DNA of 64,000 nucleotides from Cytidiella melzeri (taxonomy: Eukaryota > Basidiomycota > Agaricomycetes > Polyporales > Irpicaceae): NCBI GenBank assembly GCA_022592445.1, contig JABYQR010000093.1, positions 1 through 64,000 of the forward strand. Direction: 5' to 3'. Positions 33,763-44,717 of the stretch are shown here, piece after piece (the first letter of the stretch is position 1; each line of letters begins with the position of its first letter). Below the pieces are notes generated by a model. It saw only the letters and a list, made by a program, of their open reading frames with translations. It was not told where the DNA came from and did no database searches. The position numbers were made by a program, and so were the translations under genes.

Positions 33763-36700
33763 ATGACTCCTGCGAGGCTTGGTATTAACCTGCGCCCGCA
33801 ACCTAAACTCTGCTCTGCAGCGCAGCCCACCCCCTGTCCGACTATGGGTGAACTAGTCACCTCAGATGAAATTGCCACCAAGCTTCGCACACTTCATGCC
33901 CTGTTATCTTCGTTACCTGCCTCCATCCCTACTGGTAGACTCCATTACAACTTCGAAGGATTTACTCCGAACGAGTCCGATGTCGACAACTATGGCCTTG
34001 AGGGGGCATTGAATCACGCGATGGAGATTGCCTTTTGCCCTCAGGGGCGCCAGAATGGCCCAATTGTCTTCAAGGAGCAGGGCCCAGGACTGGTAGCAGT
34101 TGTGCACATTCTCGAGGACTACTTGACCCGTTATTTGCTGAGCGCAATCCTGCTTAAGTGGGTCGAGGATTTGACCGAGGCTGCAAAGAGTGCTATGGGA
34201 GAAGGAGCCATGGTAGACCTTGTAAGCTGTTGCTATACCATGATAACAACTGGTACTCACGAGGTTTTACCATTCATGGTTTCCAGGCTGATGTGATAGG
34301 CAGCATGTCAAACCGTGATCAAAGGAAGCCCGATGTCGGTGCACTGCAAAACTCAAGGTCCAAGTCAGCATATGATGTTCTCGGGAATCAGGGGACTCAC
34401 CCTACCGCAAGACAAGCTGCAGGCCATAAGCGACCAGCCGCAGATGCTAGCCAACAGCGCGAGCACCAGAATGAGACACGTACAGCAAAGAAGGCAAGAA
34501 ATGCTCACGAAGCGCACACAAAGCGCATCATGGACCGTTACATTGACTGCGATCCGCCGGTGAAAGGGAAGGGTGGTCGGAAGGTGGAACCACTTCTTGA
34601 AAGGGTTTCTCGGTATGTGAAACTTGCCAATGCTAACGACGAGGACAGTGGGAAGAGTCATTGGCGCTGCGAAGGCGCAAAAGACGGCTGTCCCGTGTAC
34701 TGGACCGGTCATCGTCAGGCTCAACGTGTATACAAGCATGCTGCAGATTGTGCGCACCTTCCATCAGAGCTCAGGCGTGCCGTGAACGAGCACCTCGGCT
34801 CTAAATCCTCAACAACACAGCTGGAAGAGTACGAAGAATTAGTGCAACCTGATTCTGGAGAAACTGATGCGAGCTCCGAAAAGCTCACCAAGCCTCGGTC
34901 TGCCAGACAGCTGGCCTTTGCAGGGATGTTTCGACAAGCTGGGAAGGAACGTCGCCATCTCCAGCACGCCATCAACATAACAGCGTTTGTGGTTGCTGCA
35001 GGGATTCCACCATCAGTAATCGACACGGCTGAATGGAGAAAGATGTGGGAAGCTGCAGACCCTACATACGAACCCTTCAGCAGCACGACTCTTGTTGATA
35101 CCCACATTCCTCGTGAGGCAGGTCGAGTACGGACAGAAGTTCTGAAGCTCTTGCAAGCACCTGGACACGAAGGTTTCACGCTTTTGTTTGATGGCGGTAC
35201 AACTCGTTGCGTGGACTCGGTCTATACCATTCACATCACAACACCCGGTCGTGTTGTGTATTTATGGGAGGGCCATGAGTCATCAGCGCAGTCGCACACA
35301 GGTGGCCATCTAACTGAGGAGATCATTAAGGTGCGCGAGAGGTCTTGAGTCCCACTGATGTACTTACATGATATGCTAGGGTTTGAACACCGTTGGGCCT
35401 CTCCTATTTCGCGGTATCGTGTCAGACAATACGGGAAATACACGACTGGCTCGTACTATGGTTTCGAAGACATTCCCTTGGGTTGCAAACCTTATTGATG
35501 CACCACATCATTTCCAGCTGATGCTGAAAGATATTGGTGGGCTGCATTATTTCAAAGATGTAAGCAAGTCACAATGCAGACATAAGCGTATAAGACTCAC
35601 ATCGTGCATAGATCATTGAGTGCTGTCGCCAAACGATCAGGTTCTTTAGGAAGTCGTCGTATGCAAATGCACACTTGCGTGAGAAGCGTAAGGACCTCAG
35701 AATCAAGACAGGTCTCACCTCCTTTGGGAAAACACGTTTCTCGACTGTCTACTTATCGGGATGTTCACTTCGTACAAACATGCCAGCAATCAAAGCGCTG
35801 TGCAACGCAAACACGGTGAACCTGAAGGTCAGAGCATGGAATATTCTCACACTCACCTTGTGACCAATCTATACTATATAGGCTTACCACAATCGCTTTG
35901 TTGACGGCTTTGCAAACACTACTTTCTGCGCAAAATTAGACGAACTCCTACTCATATTAGCACCCGGAGCAAAGTCAACGATGTGTCTTGAGTCGACAAA
36001 CTCTACTGTATCGGACGTATATGTTTTTTGGCTCGCCACACTCGCTGAGCTGCACGACATCATCACAGACCGCCACAACCCCATGCCTAATGAAGTACGT
36101 GAGGACATACGACGCATCGCTAATTTCCGATGGAAAGGAATGATTGAGCAGTTGCCTACTACTGATGTATATCATGCAGGTTTCATCCTTGATCCACGTA
36201 AGTGCCTGATATTTTATCTTAAGTTGCTCGAGTTTTACTCACTTACGTCGGTATTGGGAAATCCAGGCTATCGGACGTCCGATATCCTCCATTGCGCAAG
36301 TGCAAATCCTCTTGCGATTGCGCCTATCAGAGTGAATTCTTCGCGGCAAGCACCAGTTCCGACCGCAAATCTTCCGGATCCAGTTCGACGAGCGGGGCAG
36401 TTCTTGCTTGGGCGCCTGCGGATTGAGTACAATGACCGCAAGACACCCATTTGCGGTTTGAGAGAAGACGAGGCCGTTGACCTACTGAAGGACCAAATTG
36501 GGAGATACTATCGAAGCGAGCCACCATTCGATTGCCCTGTTACTGGTGACAAAGGTCCGCGTGAGTGGTGGGAAAGACTAAATGCAGATCACTCGTACAT
36601 TTCTCAGCCTATTGCGGTATGCATACTGAATCCTCTCCGCCTGAGGTGGAACCGCGACTAATCTCTCATTGGCAGCAACTCGCCACATATCTGATGGGCC

Positions 36701-37313
36701 TCACGCCAAACTCAATGAGTGATGAGCGAACAGCCTCGTACTTTACATGGCAAAATTCTCACCTCCGCGGTGCGCAGAAAGTATCAACTTTAGTCCGCAT
36801 GGCCCAAATCAAGCAGTTCAAAAAGACTCAAGAGCCGGTGAGTGTGGTTTTGCATCCAGCCCAGAGCTGACACTCACGTACAAGCAGGATGCGCGCAAGG
36901 ATAAGCGGCCAACAGTCAAATTCCGCGAGCTCAGCTCGACTCTTCGTTTACATCAAGGTGGAGATCTTGACCTTGATGTCCCAGTCGATGGTGTTCAAGG
37001 CAAGGCCGGGAGAGTGAACAGAGCTGAAGCCGATGACAGTGAGGATGAAGCGAACATTGATAGCGACGACGACAGTGATGGAGCAGGCGGAGATGGGGGC
37101 TTTGACGCGTGGGGAGCTAGACGGACAGGACAAAAGTACGACCACGAACCGGGCGTTAGATTTATTGCGGGTGACCTGGCTAACCTTCAATTGCACGCAC
37201 TTCGAGACTTGCTCTCTGACTCACCTTTAGTGGCACCAAAGCAGACTCAGCTTGCACCAGCCGTTCAAAGGGGTCCACCGCGCAGGCTACAGGAGTCTGA
37301 CTATACCATGTAG
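33763..37313 (+). CDS. hAT-family transposase, apparently intact, eight exons
   Basis: Exons 33763-34221, 34287-35330, 35380-35559, 35612-35827, 35882-36197, 36267-36616, 36676-36837 and 36888-37313 join in frame through GT-AG introns to a 1050-residue protein without any stop. A BED-like zinc finger (CEGAKDGCPVYW with later H and C) lies near residue 300-330. A DUF659/hAT RNase H-like core follows: first acidic site LLFDGGTTRC, second IVSDNTGN, then FGKTRFSTVYL. The C-terminal dimerisation block includes MSDERTASYFTWQNSHLRG. An acidic tail follows. This enzyme would cut and rejoin the element's ends. The intact frame suggests recent activity or recent loss. No terminal inverted repeats or 8-bp duplication could be found; the right side runs into the helicase element at 37586. 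Confidence 0.9.
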
Positions 37314-37585
37314 AGTACTAGCATAAACCCATGCGCCGCACAGGGAGTCCGATTTTGGTAGAAGTTGTAGTATGGCTCCCCATTGGTCAAAATTCACATT
37401 TGCTTCAATATATGAGAATTGTGGTCCTAATGTCGTTTCCGTTGTCGTACAGACTCAACGCAGCGAATAAATTCACTTGCGAGAGGATGGTGGTCGTCTG
37501 AGGTGCGCGGCCGACAGATTACGCATCAGCGCTGGTCTCCTTATTCGGATAGAGCGGCTGTTGCTGTGACGCAGGTGGCGTCCTG

Positions 37586-37713
37586 TAGTCTCGGTCCCAG
37601 ACGGTCCGGGCTTGCTATCCTTATAAGGGAGCGGAGAACGAAAAAAAGTGAGGAGCGAAGCCCGAACGTCTGGTGTCTCTTGGACGCCCGGGTGTAGATG
37701 AATCGCACGTGAA
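37586..37713 (+). repeat. terminal repeat of a DUF6589-helicase type element (third copy)
   Basis: It begins TAGTCTCGGTCCCAGACG, contains GGAGCGGAGAACGAAAAAAA, and ends with CGGGTGTAGATGAAT...CACGTG. It matches the two inverted repeats at 56904-57044 and 63302-63426. It lies 137 bp upstream of the helicase ATG, as in the complete element. An inner hairpin pairs 37597-37612 with 37658-37673. Confidence 0.88.
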
Positions 37714-37849
37714 GGTCGCGTCGCGCTCACAATCGTGTCCAGCTCTGGCGTCTACTTCATTTGTGCGCACACAACTCGCTTTCCTTTGCTTAGTTCTTGC
37801 TTTCCTTCTTGTCCCTCTCATTTCTTTATGCCATAACTTATGAAATAAT

Positions 37850-40253
37850 ATGCCTGTGACTATTACACCGGTTGAAAGACCACGGTGGGATCCCCTCGAC
37901 GCCCTAACACAACCAAGACTCAGCTCTGGACGGCCGAGTACTACTGTTAGACAAACCCCGACGACTACTCAACCTCTGCGCGCTGCCGCTGCCTCTCGAG
38001 CTATCGCCAGTGGTGAGGAGACCTACGAGACAGTTTTATCTCGCCTGCAGCCGCTTGCCCCAAAAACAGTCAGTCATTCCCGGTCTTACAGGCTCCTCGA
38101 GGAAGCTCGTGCACATGCAAAAAAAGTTCGCAACTATTGCTTCGAGACTTACAGGAAAACCTTGTGCGCAGAGGTCCAACGGAGATGTAATGGTGTCACG
38201 CCGTATTGGTATCAAGTGGACGTCGCCGAGGCGTTCCATCTCGGATTGGACGTCTCAATTCTTGCAGGGACTGGCTTCGGAAAAACTCTGCCGTTTGTGA
38301 TGCCGCTACTTGCAGATGAGACTGGTGAGACCAAAGTGATAATCGTCTCACCTCTGAACGCACTGGAACGCAATCAGGTAAGCCTCACTCATTGATCATG
38401 CTAATAACGTTAATCGCCGCTCACTATATGCGCCTCGTCTTGTTGAACAGGCTAAACGGTTCTGCTCTATGGGACTAGCAGCCACTGCAGTCAATGGCGA
38501 GGACTATACAAACGAGCTCCATCAGGTGAGACAAGAATCTCCGCTTGGAATTGAATACCATTTACTCACTTCCTTTGGATAGCAACTCGAGGCGAACTGT
38601 TTTCGCGTGATCATCACGTCGCCAGAGATGATCCTCAAGCACCCTAAGTTCTCAAAGCTTGTCAAAAACTCGGAATGGCTCAAGAATACTATAGGAATCA
38701 TAATTGACGAGGCTCACTGTGTCGCGCAGTGGGGGGACAATTTTCGTGAAGCGTTCACCGCGCTCGAGCAGACACGATCGTTTGCTGCGCGAAAACCAAT
38801 CATGATCGCGTCTGCCACTCTATCGCCTGGGATGCTCGAGAAGGTGTACGACAAGCTGTCGTTCTCCCGCCACAAGACATTTCAGCTAAATCTTGGGAAT
38901 CAGCGACACAACATTACTCAGCTTGTTTGCCGGCTACCGGGAAAAGGACGCAACTTCAAGGCATTGGACTTTCTTTGGGAACCCGCCACTCGTGGCGAGT
39001 CTCTTCAACGTGCGGTTGTGTATGTCAAGACGAGAGAGCTTGCAATGGACGGATGGTTATACGGCACCTCAAAAGTCCCGCGAGAATACCACTTGAGGCT
39101 CGGATTCTGCCATAGCATGCGCGAGGATCGAGCGAAAGCTCGAGTGATCAGGCTTTTCATGGAAGGTGCGATTGATATTGTCTTTGCAACAGACTCGATG
39201 GGAATGGTGAGTGCGGATTGATTGCAATGAGCATGATTTCATGACATGACAGGGCATGGACATACCTCGTTGCCCAGTCACCGTCCAGTTCATGGTGCCT
39301 GATTCCATTAGCGACTATACCCAGCACTTTGGACGAGCAGGACGCGACGGAACACCTGCTGTTTCTGTCCTACTGGTAGAGCCGTCAGTGTACCAGATGA
39401 CCAAGAAGCGCAGACCTACCATTCAGCAACCTGTCTCTGTAAAGAAGGAGGATGACAATGTAGATGTGGCATCAAGTCTGAAGCATAAGCGTCCAGAGGA
39501 AGTTCACCGTCAGGAATTAGGGGACACGCAACAACGTCAGGGTCCCAGCGCGGATCACGAAGGTGTCCCTGAAACACAAGAACGTCAGGGTCCCAGCGCG
39601 GATCACGAAGGTGTTCCTGAAACACAAGAACGTCAGGGTCCCAGCGCGGATCACGAAGGTAATGTGGCTCACGGTGTTCCTGAAAAAAGATCTTTATTGA
39701 ATACACACAAGCTCCCCTCGCTCTCGATGAACTCGAACAAGCATTTGATGTCGACGGGGAGATGCAGCATCGCAAGCGCATGGACCCCGAGATGAGAGAG
39801 CTCTGCATCACAACTGCATGCGTACAGGATGTCTTGGATGCTTTTTTTGACAATCCCCCACGCGTCAGAGGTGAGCTTCATGATCAGCATGTCCTCTTGG
39901 CTAACATGTATCATTTGTTTCAGAATTGATAGTGCCGTGTTGCCACAGCTGCATCAAAACGCGTGGCACGGCACAAAATCCGTACTCCGAGGCGGACACC
40001 AAGATACTGGCCATGATGCAGCAAATCGAATCTACGCTCGCACCCCCTGCCGACACCGCAAATGCAGAAGATGTACGCAAGGACTTGCGACGAGGCAAAC
40101 GACGGGATGCTGTCTACTGGGCTCTACGCAGCTGGCGACACGACTACTGGTTCCTACATTACTCTACTTGTGGATTCCCGATGCAAACTCTGCTACCCGA
40201 CAAGTTCCTCAACTTCCTTGCAACAAACGGTCATATACGCACCTCAGACGACC
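37850..40253 (+). pseudogene. RecQ-like helicase of a second transposon copy, 3' end cut off
   Basis: From ATG 37850 (MPVTITPVERPRWDPLDAL), exons interrupted by three short introns encode RecQ-type DEAH helicase motifs. These are AGTGFGKT (Walker A), DEAHCVAQWGDNF, SATLSPGML, DSMGMGMDIPRC and QHFGRAGRDG. They are followed by a linker with three copies of a 48-bp repeat (39535-39660), a frame change near 39680, then a C-terminal zinc-binding-like part (CCHSCIK) and FLNFLATNGHIRTSDDL. The frame is lost at 40254 where an LTR begins; the intact relative at 60062-63174 continues for about 280 more residues. It would unwind DNA 3'-5' if functional, but this copy is truncated. Confidence 0.88.
39535..39660 (+). 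repeat. 48-bp coding minisatellite in the helicase linker
   Basis: CGTCAGGGTCCCAGCGCGGA and what follows recur at 39535, 39583 and 39631, giving the protein repeat ERQGPSADHEGVPETQ. The related helicase at 60062-63174 has a single QGPSTDG here. Confidence 0.92.
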
Positions 40254-40758
40254 TGTCAAGAACACAACCAAACTCTTATGAAGAGCGAGGAAGTGACGAC
40301 GGGGAAGGGACGACGAGCGAACTCGCGTGGATGATGACGACAGGGGTAATGATGATGAAAAGGGGGAGAGACGACGACGAGGGAGCAGCTAACGATGAGC
40401 TAAAGACCAGGTTATATTAGTACTGTGAAGGACTAGGTACAAGGTGGACGTCACCTAAAGACCAGGAGGTAGAATCTGAGGTCTTTAGGGAGCTACAGAG
40501 TGGGTTTATATACATCTCAGACAAGGACCCCTGGTACCGGGTCTGTACTCCTAACACTGCCGTGGGAATGTATGGTGTGCTATGGTGCGATGTTCTACAA
40601 TGTTCCAGCACCTTCTATGATCATGTGACCAGTCTGTCACATGCACTTGATCACATGCAGTAGCCATGTACCATCGATAAGATAAGATAAGGAAATTGAG
40701 AAGGTAGGATAACGAAAATAAAAGGAAAAGAAAGGAAAAAGTGTGCATGGTCGTGACA
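40254..40758 (-). repeat. 3' LTR (family A) of the chromovirus
   Basis: On the plus strand it reads TGTCAAGAACACAACC to GGTCGTGACA. It follows the polypurine tract directly when read on the minus strand. It contains promoter-like TATATACATCTC on the plus strand, TATATAAACC-like on the minus. Confidence 0.92.
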
Positions 40759-40771
40759 TTACCCCCCTCCT
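40759..40771 (-). promoter_or_regulatory. polypurine tract of the LTR-A chromovirus
   Basis: Minus strand AGGAGGGGGGTAA lies directly before the LTR start TGTCACGA. It is identical to the tract of the older LTR-D element at 8437-8449. Confidence 0.88.
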
Positions 40772-43700
40772 AAAGGCCTTTTCTCCGGAAGGCAGGAGTT
40801 GAGTCTTTTCCGTCTTCCCACAAGGATACGCGTCGTAGAGTTTCTGAAGGTAGCTTCTCAAAATTCTCATTAATTGGTCGGAAATTCATTGCCAAGAATA
40901 GAGATGCAGCGATTGGTCGTGGAGCTCCTGGGTGTCGTCTGTGGAAATCCTTTACGGCTTCATCGGCATGAGTGACGTTGGTGGCTGGTTCCCAGGAATT
41001 TTCTGATTCTGGGTATCCTTTCCACTTAACACGGTACTGAAACTCCTTCTTTCGCCCGAAGATCCTTGAATCAAGAATCTGTTCTACCTCGTACTCCTCT
41101 TCTTCGTCTACCACAATCGGCTCAGGTTCAGGAAATTCCCGGTTAGGGACCAAACTTGCCGTCTTGGCTGGTCGCAACCTATCCACATGGAACACCGGGT
41201 GACGCTTGTCCCGAATGGTAAGTTTAACCCGGTAATTCAAATCCCCAATCTTTTCTAAGATCGCATAGGGACCATCTCGTTTTGGTGCTAGCTTTGCCAC
41301 CGGCTGTTCCTTGGGATGTTTTTCACGTTCCACGTACACTTTGTCACCAACTTCAAACTGCGGAGCTTTTGCAACTCCATGATCGTAGAACCGTTTCATG
41401 CGTTCTGCCGTAAGTTGTAGCGCAGCTTTAGCATCTTCTTGGGCTTCTCGTAATGCTCGAAGACGTTCGTCTGCTGCGGGAACATTGGACACTGGGTTCA
41501 AAGGCACCTGGAATTCCGGTAAATACCCATAGATCAGTTCGAAGGGAGCCTTCCCGGTGGACGAGTGTACTCGGCTATTAAGCGCAAACTCCGCAATCGG
41601 TAACCAATCTACCCAGTCATCCTGTCTGAAGGAGCAGAACACTCGGAGATACTGTTCTATCTCTTGGTTCATACGTTCTGTTTTGCCGTCTGTCTGAGGG
41701 TGATACACGGTGGACATGGACGACTTTACTCCGAGTGCATCGTAGATAGCACGAAGGAACTTGGACGCGAACACTGATCCACGGTCTGAGATCATCTGTC
41801 GAGGTACACCATGGAGTCGAAACACGTTTGCAATATAATCCTGCACGTGTTCGGGGGTTTTCATGCTTTCCCGTGATGGGTAACAGTGCACCTGCGCGGT
41901 TGTTCGATCAACTGCAACCGTGATGGAATCGTATCCTTTACATGGCGGCAGCTTGACAATAAAGTCTGTGGTGACGCTTTCCCATGGAGCATTGGGCGGC
42001 TCTAGTGGATTGAGTGGACCGCGTGGTGGAGCGGGGTATGTCTTTGTTCTTTGACAGGTGTCACATGTGTCTACATAGTCATTGACAAAGCGTGTCATGC
42101 TGGGCCACCAGTAGTTCCGAGATAGCAGTTCCAGTGTCTTGTACCTGCCTGGATGTCCGGCGGCGGGTAAGTCATGATGTCTCCGAACCAGTTCTTTTCG
42201 GATTTCGTCATCTTTAGGGACATAAACTTTTCCCCGGAACAATAACAGCCCGTTCTCCACGTTCCACTCTTCGAGTCCCCGACTAAGAAGACGAGGTCCG
42301 AGTTTCTTGACTTTGGCAAGTGCTTCTGCCACTTCAGTCTCTCGCAGAGAACATTCACGGATACGTTTTAACAGGTCTCTGTCTGGTTGTACGCTAGCTT
42401 GCCCCCGTTGAGAAGCAGCGGCTCGGAAGACCTCTGGTCCTAGGACTATTCGTGATAGATTATCTTCTTCGTCCTTGACCTCGTGTTGGCCTAGCCTGGA
42501 CATAGAATCCGACTTTCCCATTGATTTTCCGGGCTTCGGAATGATTTCAAAGTTAAAACGTGAGAGGAACAACGACCAACGTGCTTGACGGCGTGTCAAG
42601 TTACGAGCTGTCTTCCAGTACTCGAGGTTCTTGTGGTCAGAGAAGATAGGGAATTTCTCTGGTAGCCCTTCCAAGTAATGACGCCAGTCTTCAAGGGCTC
42701 GTACAATTGCCATGAGTTCTCGGTCGTAGATCTCATAGTTTCGTTCAGTCTCAGTCATGCCTTCAGACCGATAGGCTACTGGATGCCACGTGCCGTCTTC
42801 GGCTTGTTGTTCCAATACCCCTCCCATTGCATACCCGGATGCATCCGTTTCCAAACGTGTGGGTCTATCAAAACTCCACATTGCCAACACCGGCGCTTCC
42901 ACAAATTGTCGGCGGAGTTCATCAAACGCCGACTGTTCTTCAGGGCCCCATTTCCAAGGAACCTTGCCCGTGAGACGGTCTAAGGGCTTACATATTTTTC
43001 CGAAGTCTTTGATGAATCTCCGGTAGAAGTTTGCAAACCCACGGAATCGGCGAATATCAGAGACATTCTGCGGTACAGGCCACTCAGCCACTGCCTTTAC
43101 TTTGACAGGGTCCATGCGTAACTGATTGTGACCAATGATAACACCAAGATATTCTGTCTCTGAATGCTCAAATTCGCATTTTTCCGGTTTAAGAAACAGA
43201 TCATGTTGTCTGAGCCGTCTCAGAACTTCATGTACCACCTCGCGGTGTTCGGAGATCTCCTTGGAATAGATGAGGATATCATCTAGGTAGACAGTGACCT
43301 TGCCTTCAGCAATAAGATCAGCAAAGATGTTGTTCATCATGTTCTGGAATGTGGCCGGGGAATTGGTAAGACCAAAGAACATGACCGTAGGTTCAAACAA
43401 TCCTCGGTTGGTGACAAATGCAGCTTTGTGTTCATCGCCTTCCTTGATGCGGACGTTATTGTACCCCCATCTGACGTCTAGCTTAGTGAAGAACTTAGCA
43501 CCGCGCAATCTATCCATGAGTTCAGAGATTAACGGCAGTGGATACCTGTTTTTGATAGTGACTTCGTTCAACTTCCGGTAATCCTGCACTGGGCGTAACT
43601 TTCCATCCTTTTTCTTGACAAAGAAGAAGGGTGACGCCATTGGGGATTTCGACGGTCGAATGTACCCTTTCTCTAGGTTCTCTCGGATAAACTTATCAAG

Positions 43701-43790
43701 CTCTTCTTGCTCAGGGTGTGACAGCGGGTAAACCTTTGCATGGAATCCTTTTGCCTCCGGAACTAACTCAATTGCATGGTCGTACGATTG
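40770..43790 (-). CDS. pol: Pol: reverse transcriptase, RNase H, integrase, chromodomain
   Basis: An open minus-strand frame, 956 codons from MASPFFFVKKKDGK and in frame a little further upstream to about 43790, carries all Pol domains. RT has KLDVRWGYNNVRI and the catalytic VYLDDILIYS (residues 117-126 of the 956). RNase H has ETDASGYAMGGVL and YDRELMAIVRAL. The integrase zinc part is HHDLPAAGHPGR...CDTCQR. The integrase core shows TTDFIVKL, MISDRGSVF and GKTERMNQEI as the D, D and E sites. A C-terminal chromodomain (EYEVEQILDSRIFGR to NSWEPATNV) would guide insertion to modified chromatin. The domains look intact. A frameshift near 43790 cuts it off from protease, so translation as one polyprotein is lost. 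Confidence 0.93.
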   Translation of the reverse strand, partial: QSYDHAIELVPEAKGFHAKVYPLSHPEQEELDKFIRENLEKGYIRPSKSPMASPFFFVKKKDGKLRPVQDYRKLNEVTIKNRYPLPLISELMDRLRGAKFFTKLDVRWGYNNVRIKEGDEHKAAFVTNRGLFEPTVMFFGLTNSPATFQNMMNNIFADLIAEGKVTVYLDDILIYSKEISEHREVVHEVLRRLRQHDLFLKPEKCEFEHSETEYLGVIIGHNQLRMDPVKVKAVAEWPVPQNVSDIRRFRGFANFYRRFIKDFGKICKPLDRLTGKVPWKWGPEEQSAFDELRRQFVEAPVLAMWSFDRPTRLETDASGYAMGGVLEQQAEDGTWHPVAYRSEGMTETERNYEIYDRELMAIVRALEDWRHYLEGLPEKFPIFSDHKNLEYWKTARNLTRRQARWSLFLSRFNFEIIPKPGKSMGKSDSMSRLGQHEVKDEEDNLSRIVLGPEVFRAAASQRGQASVQPDRDLLKRIRECSLRETEVAEALAKVKKLGPRLLSRGLEEWNVENGLLLFRGKVYVPKDDEIRKELVRRHHDLPAAGHPGRYKTLELLSRNYWWPSMTRFVNDYVDTCDTCQRTKTYPAPPRGPLNPLEPPNAPWESVTTDFIVKLPPCKGYDSITVAVDRTTAQVHCYPSRESMKTPEHVQDYIANVFRLHGVPRQMISDRGSVFASKFLRAIYDALGVKSSMSTVYHPQTDGKTERMNQEIEQYLRVFCSFRQDDWVDWLPIAEFALNSRVHSSTGKAPFELIYGYLPEFQVPLNPVSNVPAADERLRALREAQEDAKAALQLTAERMKRFYDHGVAKAPQFEVGDKVYVEREKHPKEQPVAKLAPKRDGPYAILEKIGDLNYRVKLTIRDKRHPVFHVDRLRPAKTASLVPNREFPEPEPIVVDEEEEYEVEQILDSRIFGRKKEFQYRVKWKGYPESENSWEPATNVTHADEAVKDFHRRHPGAPRPIAASLFLAMNFRPINENFEKLPSETLRRVSLWEDGKDSTPAFRRKGL

Positions 43791-44717
43791 TGTTCTGGCA
43801 GTTGTTGAGATTCCGTTTCAGAGAAAATGTGAGCATGTTGACGATATTGTTCAGGTACCATCTCCTCAAAGTTTTGACTGGTTTAACCCGGTTCTCGACC
43901 TCAGCTAGTTCACTAGAGTATGTGTATCCCGCTAGAGTGAACAGGTGTTCGCCTTCCTGTACCATAGGTGTCGGACATGTACGTACAATGCGTCGGGGAG
44001 TTCCTTTTCCACCGAGCTGAGTAGTGGCCTGTGCCTGTAACTTCGGCAATTCGGCCCCATCCAAACTTCCTGAACCTTCCGTGGTTTCCTCGATGTCTTC
44101 TTCGGCCTCCTCCGTATCCACCGGCAAGTACGGAAGCTGTTCCACAACTTTCCGTAATCCCGGAGTTCTCTTCTTCCGTTTAGGCTCAGCTGTTCTCTTA
44201 GCTGCAGCCTCCCTCGCTTCATCAACCCGTTGCCTGGGTTTACATGCATCAGGACATCCATCCATCCTGATGATGCCTTCGTACCAATCAATGGTGGGGT
44301 TATGATACCGCAACCAATCGATTCCTATAATTACGTCTTCGGGTCCAATATCAGTGACCGTGAAGATGGTCCTCTCCTCGTGGTCCCCTATCCTCATATT
44401 GAGAATGGCAACTTCGTCAATAGCCCCGTCTCGATTTGGGGTTCCGTCTATGTTGTACACCGGAATGGGTTGTTTCAACTTCCGGGTTCTGATACGATGC
44501 TCTCGAACAAACCGTTTATGAATGAATAGTGTCGAGGCTCCACTATCAATCATTGCTGCGACTTCTTTAGATCTCCGCACTCCTGAAACTGTGATGGGTA
44601 CGTGAAAATGTTCCGATTCAGAGCCAGTCTCTAATACATCAGACGCGAGTACGGAAAATCTATTGTTACATGGTATACGCGGGGCACGTGCTTGCGCAGC
44701 TCGAATCACGGCCCGAA
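43768..44717 (-). pseudogene. retroviral-type aspartic protease region of the chromovirus
   Basis: The minus-strand frame contains the active-site strand MIDSGASTLFIHKRFV and the later flap and hydrophobic pair (NIDGTPNRDG, VIIGIDWLRYHNP), typical of Ty3/gypsy proteases. It follows gag after a stop (TGA at 44720-44718), in another frame, with no ATG of its own. Near 43850 and again near 43790 the expected protein continues in other frames (VPEQYRQHAHIFSETE, then AIELVPEAKGFH). Two frameshifts thus separate it from RT. Confidence 0.85.
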
